A stretch of 64,000 nucleotides of DNA from Diphasiastrum complanatum. Its lineage: Eukaryota; Streptophyta; Lycopodiopsida; Lycopodiales; Lycopodiaceae. Below the pieces are notes generated by a model. It saw nothing but the letters and a program-made list of their open reading frames with translations, did no database searches and was not told where the DNA came from. The stretch's first letter is position 1; the number at the start of each line of letters is the position of its first letter. The DNA lies in assembly GCA_029204225.1 (NCBI GenBank), contig CM055098.1:13355815-13419814 (forward strand). Reading direction: 5' to 3'. Below are positions 23,701 through 33,894 of the stretch, piece after piece. A program made the translations under genes and the position numbers.

Positions 23701-24689
23701 TCCTTCTAATTTATGTGGATGACATTATTTTAAGTGGAGGGAACAAGGAAGATATAGAAGATATCAAGAAAGCACTAAAAAAGGAATTTGAAGTGCATGA
23801 TCTTGGTCTTTTGAGCTATATCTTAGGAATAGAAGTAATTAGAACTTCTCAAATCACTTTTATTTCACAAGAGAAGTATGCTATTTCTATTCTCAATAGA
23901 TTTCATATGGTAGATGCAAATCCTATTGATACACCTATGGAATCACATGTAAAGCTAACTATAAGAGGTAATGAAAGATCCTTCGAGGACATTACTCTCT
24001 ATAGGAAGCTAATAGGTTCTCTTATATATCTAACCATCACAAGACCTGATTTATCTTATTGTGTTGGTAGATTAAGCCAATTCATGCAAGATCCTAGCAT
24101 AGAACATTGGAAACTAGGAAAGAGGATCTTGAGATACATCTCGGGAACAAAAGATTTTGGCATTGTTTATAGAGGCTCATCACCTAACTTATTTGGTTTT
24201 TCAGATTCAGATTTTGCAGGAGACCTTATGGATAGAAAATCCATAAATGCACATGCTATTTTCATAGGTGATGGAGCTATCTCATGGATGTCGAAGAAAC
24301 AAGCAACTATATCACTTTCTTCTAGTGAGGCCGAGTACAAAGCTTTGACATCATGCACAAAGGAGATGGTGTGGATCAAGAGGATGATTATGGAGCTTCA
24401 TTTGCTGGATTTTTTAGAGAGTCCAATCATCTTTTGTGACAACCTTTCAGCCCAAAGTCTAGCAAGCAATCCGGTTTTCCATGCAAGGAGCAAACATATC
24501 GAGGTGGCTTACCATTTTGTGAGAGAACAAGTGTTGGCAAAAGAGATCAAGCTTGAACATGTCCCATCAAAGGAATGTGTGGCTGATATCTTTACCAAAG
24601 CATTGGGAAAGGACTTATTTTTCAAGCATAGAACAAGTCTTGGTGTACTTTCTAAATCTATGCTAAAACTAGTTGAAGAGGGAGTGTGA
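20739..24689 (+). CDS. Gag-Pol polyprotein of element E (intact copia)
   Basis: A 1316-residue single-frame polyprotein, normal for plant copia. Order: UBN2-type gag (about 15-190), CCHC knuckle CFYCGVKGHFASDC (245-258), protease with WWIDSGATSHM (catalytic Asp306), GAG-pre-integrase WHKRMGHLN, integrase with Asp503 (HSDIHG), Asp565 (RSDNGGEY) and Glu601 (AERKN), 35 residues between the last two; RT with IDYEETFAPVAK and YVDD (992-995); RNase H with SDSDFAGD, SSSEAEYKAL and FCDN. The stop codon (24687-24689) overlaps the start of the 3' LTR. The start lies about 600 bases after the primer site and is followed immediately by the gag domain. No disrupting change seen. Confidence 0.97.
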   Translation: MATNGGYMLESNDRLTSLNYSTWKVRMESLLEMNELMDIVVGVEERPLAPQEQLRYDKRAKKALHMIKMNVTNELIKEVGKCTSSSEAWEALKKVYESKSTSRVLTLRRQIFSCMQKKSENGHAFVLRVKALNDELACINDGINNEELVQVILNGLLDDHANLVQSYAIQKCLPSVGDLQEVLLAEEFRLQARVGASSTSQGGEEEAMFSKGKFKGKGKSNWSKGQDQGEHSTFGKKKDRSKLKCFYCGVKGHFASDCFKKKRDQGEKQTNLTIDEGGDELLSNDAFVMSSCLLANHGDIDPWWIDSGATSHMTYHKEYFSSLMAFDGDRKVIYTANDGECAIKGIGTIPISLSTNRNIELKDVLLIPSITKNLLSVSQMLDKGFKVEFDGDACLIKKGCSIIAKGKRQGKLFKLDACVVANQVGCMANEQMSIQEVWHKRMGHLNYKALEVIAKKEVVRGLPKSLTCLNHVCEECALSKSHRLPYTRSISRSKMPFSLLHSDIHGVTTISNGGAKMYVTFIDDFSRFCWVYLLKSKDEVFDVFVKFKVAIETQFTTKIKCLRSDNGGEYISNKFKAFCDEHGIKREYTCPRTPQQNGVAERKNRTLCESAKAMRLNANLPKPFWSDALLCANFLCNRWPSVVLEGKTPFEALFGTKPNVKFLRTFGCICYFNITLDDRTKEDPSSRKGIFVGYSEVSKAYRIYVPSIKKVFTSRDVIFDEGNIPKVVSSDDGVVATNVLDDNGVDDTLDVDVEEASSSQIPRRTPRHKVKPSRLTYDGKGKQVVDGSNYAFLTSFDVPSCVDEARQEEEWIQAMDLEFEALMKNNTWRLVELPKGKSAIGCKWIFKVKTNQDGSINKLKARLVAKGYAQEHGIDYEETFAPVAKMVSIRVIISLATLYGWDLWQLDISNAFLNGDLEEEVYMEQPESYVSHSKPNHVCFLQKSLYGLKQAPRSWYARLNSFLLSQNFTMSEYDHSLYFRISANDVTILLIYVDDIILSGGNKEDIEDIKKALKKEFEVHDLGLLSYILGIEVIRTSQITFISQEKYAISILNRFHMVDANPIDTPMESHVKLTIRGNERSFEDITLYRKLIGSLIYLTITRPDLSYCVGRLSQFMQDPSIEHWKLGKRILRYISGTKDFGIVYRGSSPNLFGFSDSDFAGDLMDRKSINAHAIFIGDGAISWMSKKQATISLSSSEAEYKALTSCTKEMVWIKRMIMELHLLDFLESPIIFCDNLSAQSLASNPVFHARSKHIEVAYHFVREQVLAKEIKLEHVPSKECVADIFTKALGKDLFFKHRTSLGVLSKSMLKLVEEGV
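24674..24684 (+). other. polypurine tract of element E
   Basis: GAAGAGGGAG directly before the 3' LTR; it also encodes the last residues of the polyprotein. Confidence 0.8.
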
Positions 24690-25337
24690 AAAATTGTCAA
24701 CTAGTAGTATTTTCCTAACTTGAGATTTTGTAGGCCTATGGCCAAATAAAAGTTAGAGATAGGTTCATACATGTATGTAGAGGCCCAAAGTATGTGTACA
24801 CTACTTTTGAGGTCACATTAATTAGAGGAGGTCGAGTGTGGAGCTCTTCTATTGGCTCATAATTTGGTGCATTCCTATTTGACCAAATTTCTAGGTATAT
24901 GGGTGAATCCTATTGGACCCCAATTTTAGCCTATCATAAGACAAGTGGCCAAGAGGCACTATGGCTGCTATAAATAGCCATCTCCACGAGTATGTACACA
25001 TCTCATTTTCATTCTATTGAATGAATGTTATGCTCTTTGAAGGTCCATCTTCTTCTCTCTCACTTTTTTGTTCATATCTTGCATTCTAGCCACTAGAATT
25101 GTGATTTCTTTGTTGCTATGGCTTCACACGTGTGAAATGCAGGTTGTAGGCTCTGAAGTACGGACAGGGACAGCAAATTTCTGTTTGTGGAAGCTTATGA
25201 TCAGATTTTGATGTTTAGTTGATGTTTAGTATGCTTAACATCACAATTTCTATCATTTTTTCAATCTAGATGTGCATAACTTCCATGGCCAAGATCTTTA
25301 TGAAACTTTAGCATCTTTTGGATCTGAGTTTTTCACA
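24685..25337 (+). repeat. 3' LTR of element E
   Basis: 653 bp, identical to the 5' LTR except A at 25177. Followed by the CTTGC duplication at 25338-25342. Confidence 0.97.
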
Positions 25338-25845
25338 CTTGCTACTGTGTGCAATTTGATGTTGTTATATCTCATTTTAATCCTTTCAAGGCATTGTTTA
25401 GCTTTTTTTTTTGCATCAAAATTCTGTTGCCATGGTTACAATAACATATTTGTAGTTGAATCGATCATGCTAGTGTAAGTTGTAAATTTAATGCTAAGGT
25501 TTTATTGTTCGTCTTATTTTTGGGTGGAGGACAACTACAAATTAGATGCCAAGCTAAAAATTTTCACAGTTTTAAACCTTAGACAATTTGTTTTAATAGG
25601 ATTTTTTAGACAATTTTTTAATTATTGTAGGATTCACGAGGCTTTGTTTCAAAAAGTCTAGGATTTCACCGATATTAATTTTAAAAAACGCATACATGAA
25701 CATGTGTATAGGAAAATTTAGTAAAACTCCAAAGAGGTTTCCGATAAGACCACCCATGATGGTATGCTAGACCACCCATGATGGTATGCTAGTAGGTAGT
25801 GTGCATTGATTGGTTCTAAAATCTCGAAAGCGATGCTGATGTTGC
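25338..25845. other. Region upstream of FtsZ, with a 22-bp tandem duplication
   Basis: No gene. A perfect 22-bp duplication (25749-25770 and 25771-25792, starting ACCACCCATGATGG) lies 55-140 bases upstream of the possible start codons. This stretch should contain the FtsZ promoter and 5' leader, but I see no clear TATA box. Element E sits only about 500 bases upstream. Confidence 0.55.
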
Positions 25846-27964
25846 ATGAGATTTGGAGATGAAGATCATCCATGTGCCTTCTCACACATGGCATTTGCTT
25901 GCCATCTCTCCCTTCGTCTTCTCCCCAGCCTCGACATCGCTGCTTTCAAACGCTCAGACTGTGAAAGCGCCTCATCTCAGCCAAGCTCCAATGCTCATCT
26001 GAACTACTTCCTCAAAGATCGGAATGAAAACTCAATATTCACAGCACGTTCTGCTCTCACATCTGCTGACGAGGTCTACTTTTTCTGGGCTGGTGTTGGA
26101 GAGCAGAGATCAAGGCCACGATTACAGTTCCCAGCATTCAGAACCTACATTCGCAAGTATGCCATTCTGGCATCAAACTTCGAGCAGCAGCAGCAGGAAA
26201 GGGGCAAGGAGGAATTTACTGACAATTTGGGAAGTGAAGAGAACAGTAGGGTTTCTGTGGGAAAGAGGAGTGCATCTGGCAAAGCTGTGATCAAGGTGAT
26301 GGGAATCGGAGGTGGAGGTTGCAACGCAGTCAACCGTATGGTGAATGCGAAGCTGTCTAATGTGGAGTTTTGGGCTGTGAATACCGACGCCCAGGCATTG
26401 AGTAGGGCCGTTGCTCCAAACAAGCTGCAGATTGGGCGAGAGACTACCTTTGGAAGAGGCGCAGGTGGCAGCAGCGAGTTAGGGCAAGAGGCGGCGACAG
26501 AGTCCCTGGCAGAGCTATCCATTGCTTTAGAAGGGGCAGACCTTGTTTTCATCTCTGCAGGCATGGGTGGAGGCACTGGTTCCGGAGCAGGTTTTGGTTT
26601 ACTTTCCTCTAACGCTATTTTCCTCTCTTGTATCTCTTACCTTGTTTTCATAGCAGTATGCTGTTTTCCATTCTATCCTTATTTTGTTTGGGAATTATGC
26701 AGTGCATCCAAGTTTCATTGGAATGATGTACCAATACCCTAACTTTGTTTGTCATAGCAACATGCTTCTTTATCTTCATTTGTTTGAGAATCACACGGTT
26801 GATCAAATTTTGATTGGATTGACATTTCAATGCCCTGACTTGTCATATCGAGATGTTTCTTCATTTGTCCTTATCCCGTTTGGGAATCATGTAGTTCATC
26901 GAAGTTTGAAGTTGGATTGGATTGACATATCAATTCCTAACCCTGTTTGTCACAGCAGTATGCCCCCTTGTCGTTATCCTTATTTTTTGGGAGTCATGCA
27001 TTTGATCAAAGTTCACTGGATCGACATATAAATGCGCTAACCTTATCTGTCATAGAAACATGCTTCAATTGTATTTTCGTAAAAACACTTTACACCTGAC
27101 TTTTCATAATAGTATGTTTCTGTCCTTTTACCCTCAGTTTCTTTGAGGATCATTTGGTTAATGAAGGTTTGATATGATCAACATGACAATGCAGGGCCAG
27201 TTGTTGCCAGATTAGCCAAGGCTATGGGAGCTCTAACAATAGGATTTGTTACTGAACCTTTTGCTTTTGAGGGAATGCGACGCTCTAGGGCAGCCAAGGA
27301 AGGGGTGAAAGCAATGAAGGCTGCAACTGACACTGTAGTGGTTGTTCCAAATGAGCGTCTTTTGGAAACTGTAGGTGCAAACACATCAATAGTAGATGCA
27401 TTTTGCCTTGCAGATGATGTCCTTCGGCAGGGTGTGCAGGGCATTTCAGACATAATTACCATCCCTGGCCTTGTTAATGTTGACTTTGCTGATGTGAAGG
27501 CTATAATGTCGAATGCAGGCAGTGCCATGTTGGGCATTGGTGTCGGGCATGGCAAAAACAGGGCAGAAGAGGTTGCTCATTCAGCCATCATGTCTCCTCT
27601 GCTCTATTCAGTGAGCAAGCCTATGGGGGTGGTGTACAATGTGACAGGAGGTGCAGATCTTACTCTTCATGAAGTGAACATAGCAGCAGAAATCGTCTGC
27701 AGTATGGCAGATCCAAATGCCAATGTAATCTTTGGTGCTGTCATTGATGACAGCTTTCATGGCACCATTCGCATGACTGTGATTGCTACTGGCTTTCAAG
27801 ACCCTGCAGCCGAAAGCACCAACAGAAAAGGTGATGACAGATGCAAGGGTAGGACTGTGGAGGATAATATTTCCTTCTGGGAACAAAATCGGCATCAAAG
27901 ATGGCTAAAAGTACCTCCATTTCTGCGAAAGCAATCCAGAAGAAATAGAAAGGGTATCATTTAG
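25846..27964 (+). CDS. FtsZ: Plastid division protein FtsZ, FtsZ3-like
   Basis: Tubulin-like GTPase that forms the stromal division ring of plastids. Two exons, 25846-26590 and 27195-27964, with GT/AG borders, phase 1, give 504 residues. The N-terminal 145 or so residues look like a transit peptide plus linker; ATG 25888 (MAFACHLSL) is an equally good start. Core: [13 protein letters not shown] (153-165), tubulin signature GGGTGSG (241-247), T7 loop NVDFADV (343-349) with its catalytic Asp. The C-terminal peptide VPPFLRKQ (488-495) matches the bacterial-type conserved tail kept in FtsZ2 but lost in FtsZ1, whereas core segments such as [15 protein letters not shown] and FADVKAIM are FtsZ1-like. 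That mix suggests FtsZ3 rather than either standard class; a tree is required. GAGPVVA replaces the usual GAAPVVA at the splice junction. Confidence 0.9.
26591..27194 (+). other. FtsZ intron made of about 100-bp tandem repeats
   Basis: The single 604-bp intron has donor GTTTTG and acceptor AATGCAG. The phrase TCATAGCA(A/G)-ATGC or a variant recurs at 26648, 26752, 26843, 26950, 27050 and 27104, and GTTTGGGAATCATG/ATTGGATTGACAT accompanies it, so most of the intron is five or so diverged head-to-tail units of 91-107 bp. The units create short spurious frames. Confidence 0.82.
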
Positions 27965-28755
27965 CACTGTGTGATTTTGGAGATTGCTTGTGCAGGTTAC
28001 TGTGAGTCTCATGTAGTTTTCCTTATACAGATATATTACCTAGGCTGTTGTGATTAAAAAAAGTAGAGTACTGAGCATTCAGTATGTTTGATCAGCTCTT
28101 AACGCGCATTTGAGAGCTCTTCAGAAAATAATGTGAAAGCTTTTTTGCATAGCAACACTCCTATTATGCTACTCAAGGGAAAGCTAAAGCATGACATCAA
28201 CGAAGAGACAAATGAAGAAGTTACAATGACAGGAAACATTGAAAGGCTCATGGAAGGTGATTTAAAAGAGTGTTGAATTGAAGTGTGGTATTTCTTAAGG
28301 AATTTTCTTTCTTGAAGGTTTGTGTTCCTTGGAGGAATGAGCGGCAAGCCCCATCATGAAATAGCATGTGACTCATATTGAGGCTACCATGGGAGTTCCT
28401 AGAAAGATGAAAGCTGCCAATATGTGTCGTCATACTATCAAACATGTTCTAGGCATTTCTGAGAGTTGATTTGTGGTGCTTACAGCTCTGAATCTGATGA
28501 ATAGTACCTTCTGCACTCGTATCTGGGAATTGTCCTTGAAGTGGCCATATGACAAGGATGCAGATCAACAAGATTTGGGGCAGAGATGTTTTGTTTGTTG
28601 ATGCCCGAGGTGTCATCTATTGTGCTATGGCCATCTGCTGCTGTACAGGATGATTCAGCTGTACATCTGGAAGGTTCATGCTTACCAATCGAGACTGGCT
28701 GGTTTCTCGAGTTTTCTGTAATTACATGAAGGAAAAACATTGACAGCAATTTGTA

Positions 28756-28760
<5 letters not shown>
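27965..28760. other. Downstream of FtsZ, no gene seen
   Basis: Presumably the FtsZ 3' untranslated region and flank. Small antisense frames here (28099-28749) have no domain or homologous look. Confidence 0.5.

Positions 28761-28815
<55 letters not shown>
28761..28815. repeat. (CT)n microsatellite, about 27 units
   Basis: Uninterrupted CT dinucleotides over 55 bases. Confidence 0.98.
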
Positions 28816-28818
<3 letters not shown>

Positions 28819-30600
28819 CTATAGTTTTGAAATAGGTGCTCACAAAATATTTGGTTTCTTCCTATAACAAGCGCATTATGTTTAGGATTTCATAGTAATT
28901 CAACTTTTTTAATGGTAAAGATGGCAATATCGAGAGTGCAATTAGTGTGGGAGTCAGGAGATTGATAAGCATGCCCCGATCCTAAGGCTTGGATAATTTT
29001 TATGGCTGCTGTGGATTGACCTCATGAAATGAAACATGAACATTAATGTAGTAGTTGATTAGCTTTGAAAATTCAAAATCGTCACACTTAAAAAAAATGG
29101 TACAATCATATTTGAGTGTCTAAGTTTGCCCAGAGGGCATCAAGCCAAATTGTCAAATATTTTCATGAGTAAGGGGATTATGCTTTCAAGTTGCCAAAAT
29201 CATGCTATTTCTTTCTTTCTGATGCTAGCATTCCCATCTTTAGCCTTTAGCTGGTACTTGTTGGTTCATTCACTTCCATATATGAGTTGATAAGCAGACA
29301 GGCAATCATATTCTATTATCAAGTGCTTCATAACCTGGAGATTGATGAATCCAAATTTGTCATGTCTATAAGCCATTGCCCTAAATATAAAGGACTCTTA
29401 AAGGTTAGCATAAGTGCTCTTGATTACCTTAAAGTAAGTGAAGTGCTTTTGAAGACCAAGTACTCTTAAAGACTTCAAATTAGGTGAAAGTCTTTCGTCT
29501 AAGTGAGGCCTTGTCCTATCAAGGTATTATGAGAACTTAATCTGATGTTGGCTAAAACTAACACTTTGAAAGTTTTAGACACATTTTAACTCATCCTTGT
29601 TTAAACATTTGAAATTTAGTGGTCCCGCTTAAAGTTATGTTTGGCGGAGGAAGACATCTATTGACTTGTTTAAGTTATGCATGTGCATTCCAATGGCTAT
29701 CTTTGGAAGTTGTTAAACATTTGAAAGGTATTTCTTTGGACAACTAAGAAGGTGCCTCAGTAAAATGGACATGTGAAAGATCATTCGTGGATGAGTGTTC
29801 ATTTTAGGTCACTTCGTCAACATTTGAAAAGATTTCTCATGGATGAGTGTGTGATTTAAAAGGTTACTTTGTCAACCATTGAAAAGGTCCTTTGGTGGAC
29901 ATTTGAGAAAGTCCCATGTAAAGTGGACATCTATGAAGGTCCCTTAGTAGTCTCTTACTACTAAAGTCAACATATGAGAAGTACCTCATGGGCATAGTCC
30001 CGTATGCATGTGTGAACCCTTACGGACTTTAATAAAAAAGGTATATCCTTAGTAAATTATTGGAAAGGCCAAGCAAATATTTCAATAATTAAATTTATTT
30101 TTTCCTACCTAACTCATTGTTGTACATAGGAGTCGGAAACTTGCAAAGGGGCTTTTGAAAATCTATTTCGTTCTAACTTCGTTCTCCACATGGCAATATT
30201 AACACTCAAAAGTGAAAATTGCGTATCATAATTCTTCGAGACTAGCAAATGAGGTTATAATATTAGAATTTGTGAATTTCGATAAAAATAATTGACAAAA
30301 TCAACTTTTAGAACATATTTGCAAGTTGGGATTCATGATTTTTGACAATCTCTAGGAGGACGATTCATTTCAAATGTATTAGCCCAACATGTTCATATGT
30401 ATTCCAAACTATATATTCAATCCATCAATCCAAATGATCGTAAAAGATGCAATTGCAATCATTTAAGTTAATGTTTTTACTTTTATTTTATCCAATTAGA
30501 GTTTTCGTGTTATATTTAGAATCTCATAATTTGTTTCATTATGTAGATTTATATTTGTTAAGCATAAATGAATGGGAACTCACACAATCACTTGTAAGTA
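28816..30600. other. Gene-free stretch with degenerate short repeats
   Basis: No supportable gene. Between about 29640 and 30000 phrases such as AACATTTGAAAAG, GGTC and GGATGAGTGT recur at irregular spacing of 30-65 bases, a decayed tandem array. Confidence 0.5.
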
Positions 30601-30647
30601 TATTGGATATCATACATTTAGTATATCTAAATGTATGATATCCAATA
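30601..30647. repeat. Perfect 20-bp inverted repeat with 7-base loop
   Basis: Left arm 30601-30620 (TATTGGATATCATACATTTA), loop GTATATC, right arm 30628-30647 is its exact reverse complement. On either strand it would make a strong hairpin. Flanking sequence repeats ATATTGGATAATAAGAATATTG. Confidence 0.95.
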
Positions 30648-32080
30648 AGAATATTGGATAATAAGAATATTGTAGTATCTTGAAAATAATCTCGTTGTTA
30701 GTAGTATTTATTTTCAAGAATTACATTTCAAATATGCATAGGTGCATTGGAAATTTTGAGGTCATTTGACTTTTGAGCTTGAACAGTAACACATAGATTA
30801 CTTCTGATTCAATGCAAGCTCTTTATGGATGTAAAGAATTCAATACTAGTATTGGGTCATAAATATTTATTTAAGTTAGTTCCTCAAGCCGGTTGTAGGA
30901 TTTATATGACGAATGTTGTGAGTATCAGTTCTTACCGTTACCTGGCGATGTCTACCAGTTAATTCAAAGAGAGATTTCCAGTTATGACTACACTCTTGAA
31001 TTCCATCATAACCTACGTCTCGGAGACATCCTAATTACATCACAATGATCATAGTTACCTGGAAGTATATGACTTCTTGAATGATGGATCATGGCATTTG
31101 ATGAATGCCACCTCCACGCGTATGCAGAAGCACAACATCCCACTCTTGAGTACTCCAGTCTTTGTCCCACAAGCGTTATCACCAGGGTCAACCAATAGTA
31201 CCAAAAAGAATCCAGAAGCAGAACCTAGGAGATGAGTTAGGAAAGCCTTATTTCGAGAAACTAACCTTATTGAATCGAGGCTAGGAATCCTTGTGGGACC
31301 TTCTGAATAGACCCACTACTAGCAACATCATGAGAGTAAGAGTAGCTTGAGCTTCCAAGTTGGATCTAGAGTGAACCTCCCATGACCCCTCTTAAGAATC
31401 CACCCAAGTCTTACTAGAATCCTATTTGGGATTGGATTCTCATTAGGATTGGGCGGCTTCTAACTTGGTGTCACCTGAGGTTCGGCTAGATCTTGCCTAA
31501 GATCCTAGGCCCTCCGAATATAAATTGACTTGGTTAGACAATCTTCGCTACTTAAAGCTTGACAGATGGTTGCACCTTTTTGATATTATCCCGTACTACG
31601 CATTCAAGGATGGATGTTGATAGTATTTGTTATGTTTGACGCTTTGCACGAGAACATCCACACAGGTGACTTAGCCACCATTGAAATATTTAAGGAAGCA
31701 TATGGTTCAGAATATGTATATACTTTGTATAGACCCCCTATGAATATTATTGTCCATGCATCTGCCACAATTGTGCCAAGGTTAGGTCACTCTCCAAGAG
31801 TTAGATCAGCATCATTAGCAAGTAGCACATAGTGTTTCTCTTTAGACGAAGAATTTGAATAGTAGTTACTAGTGATCGAAGATGATCGCCATCTCTCTAC
31901 GGTCATACCTCTGAGAGCTTGGAAAAATCTCATTGACCCAGGAATACGGAGTGATTAGGAAGACCCCTGGAATTGGAAGTGGCGTTACCCTAATCACTCG
32001 CATAAGAGGTCTATGTGGGCCCTTCCTCCACTAGGGATCTTTCGGCGAGACTAATTCCCTGACAAAAAATTCGCCCAACA
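30648..32080. other. Probable decayed LTR region, no gene seen
   Basis: No ORF with a domain. The end of the stretch, TTCGCCCAACA at 32070-32080, followed by TGGTGCATCTGCCGGGAG, looks like an LTR end followed by a gypsy-type primer-binding site. I cannot place the LTR start. Confidence 0.4.
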
Positions 32081-32480
32081 CTGGTGCATCTGCCGGGAGT
32101 TGAATTTATAAAGGATCTATTATTGTTTGAAAGAGAATTATCCGTCTTGTCCTACCACGTTGTTGTGTTTGATCTGTGAGACTATCGATCTACCCATACT
32201 AAGAAAATTGATAGAACATCATAAGACTCACCTATGTTGACTATTGTTGAGCATTATACGACTGTCAGAAGTTCCAAAATTGGTGCGTCTGCCAGGAGCT
32301 GAATTGAGAAATTTATCATTACTGGAAGGGAAATCATCCACAACATCTAACCTTCATGAACTATGAAATTTATTGAGATGCTCTTATCCTACTGCCTTGA
32401 CGTATTTGATCAATCAGCCACAAGTGATTCCCCTTACTCAGAAAATTAATAAATCACAATGGGGCCAACTTGACATGACT
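32081..32480 (+). repeat. Diverged 200-bp tandem repeat with primer-site-like starts
   Basis: Two units start at 32082 and 32281, with TGGTGCATCTGCCGGGAGTT and TGGTGCGTCTGCCAGGAGCT, and share further blocks (GAAAATTGATAGAACATCA / GAAAATTAATAAATCACAA). The unit start resembles the TGGCGCCGTCTG-type primer-binding site of plant gypsy elements. Confidence 0.6.
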
Positions 32481-32929
32481 ATTGCCAGATGTTCATTGGA
32501 CCTCCAAGTGCATAACATGGATGAGAGTAACTTGAGAGTTCACGAAATACAGTTATTAAATGTTGAAGTGGTTAGCATCGCGCAAGCACTGATCTCACCA
32601 GCATGATAGCCTACCTTGCTCTCTAATCTTTAGATGTGCGACAAGTAATAGGGAAATATTTTAAATTTAGCACAATTCGGTGTGTTTTATGCACTCTTGT
32701 CCGACTTGATCATCTCATTGAAATGAGGACTTTTTACTTATTAATCATGCATTTTTTCTCTTGGCTATGGAAATATCTATTGGTGGGTTCGCTTGGTGAT
32801 AAAGTACACCATACTGAGATGATACCAAATCACACAATATCATTTTATCATATCGAAGTGAGATCCTTTGTGACAATTTAGAATTACGCCAAATCAGGGA
32901 CAAGAAAGAATTTTATACGGGTTGATATT

Positions 32930-33345
32930 GGGCCACATGCAATGCTGACATGTCTCCTATAGAAGTAGAGGATCACGAGATTTTCTGTGAGCCTAATAGG
33001 CCAATAAAAATCCCGGAATTAATACAGGATAAGAAATTACTGAAATCATAGATGTGTTTCTAGAGACCCTTAATCATAGTGAGAGGGCAAGAGAAGATCA
33101 TGAACTAGACATCGAGAAAGTTGATTATGAAGGAAAACAATTCCTAAAGAGCCCTTGATCAAACCACAAGAAAGCATGGCGATAGGATATTTCCCCGGCC
33201 CAAATGATGACCTAGAACTCTTGGCCAACTATCCTCTATATGAACGGCCAAACATGCCAAGAAGGAACAGATCAAGAACCATTGAACTACAAACTAGGAT
33301 TGAGACTCATGATGAATATTCAGATAATAAGATTGATGTAGGATA
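32930..33345 (+). pseudogene. Unrecognised coding relic
   Basis: Read across two frames the sequence is protein-like (VEDHEIFCEPNRPIKIPEL; then from 33155 GYFPGPNDDLELLANYPLYE, PRRNRSRTIELQ), with only a few stops. No domain recognised. It lies downstream of a gypsy-type leader, so a gag-side retroelement remnant is the simplest reading. Confidence 0.3.
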
Positions 33346-33894
33346 GATACCGATATGAAAAGATCCACCCTTTTACCTTTGATGTCACCTAGGGGGGTAA
33401 GGGACAATAGAAAATTTATGTTTTAATTTTATTTGTATGTTTCTTTGTTTTGCCAACCTTACAGTGTGTTTGACCCATCCGTTGCAAGCTCAAATTATTG
33501 CATCCATACCCCTGCATTATGCATCAGCTTTGAAAGAGAAAAGGAAATGGACATCTCTCTGCATCATTATAAGGGGCATGTGTTTGATTGAATAGGAACT
33601 TGAGAGGGGGATGCAAGAGGAAAATTGGGATTGGAAACAATATAGTGGAGTGGAGGCGACAATGTGGGTATGTCTAAGGTCTAGATGGATGATTTTAGTA
33701 TCATATCTCGGCACTTCTTTCTCTATCAATACCTACCAAGCGAAAAACAAACTTATTGAGAATGCATACAATGGTTCAGTTTTCGAGATAATTTGATTTG
33801 AGTATAGATTCACAAGAATTGAGAGCAGCTTTATGATCACTTGTGGATGTCATTTTATGAGATCCAGAGGCATCGATTTAACAAGCTTTCTTTT

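Larger units (their letters stand above)
19477..25337 (+). mobile_element. Element E: intact Ty1/copia retrotransposon
   Basis: A 5861-bp complete copia element: two 653-bp LTRs, primer-binding site, one uninterrupted gag-pol, polypurine tract and perfect 5-bp target duplications. Comparing the LTRs base by base I find a single difference (G at 19969, A at 25177). All catalytic motifs of protease, integrase, RT and RNase H are present. It is the only element in the window that looks capable of transposition. It lies about 0.5 kb upstream of the FtsZ gene in the same orientation. Confidence 0.97.

Noticed and set aside
20739-24700. Several antisense ORFs of 60-115 codons within element E
   Set aside because: Shadows of the gag-pol reading frame.
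26684-27031. 115-codon ORF inside the FtsZ intron
   Set aside because: Made of the intron's tandem repeat units; lies between good splice sites and has no domain.
28099-28749. Antisense ORFs downstream of FtsZ
   Set aside because: Short, no domain or gene-like composition; likely chance frames.
33517-33796. Short ORFs on both strands
   Set aside because: Overlapping chance frames without domain, next to decayed gypsy sequence.
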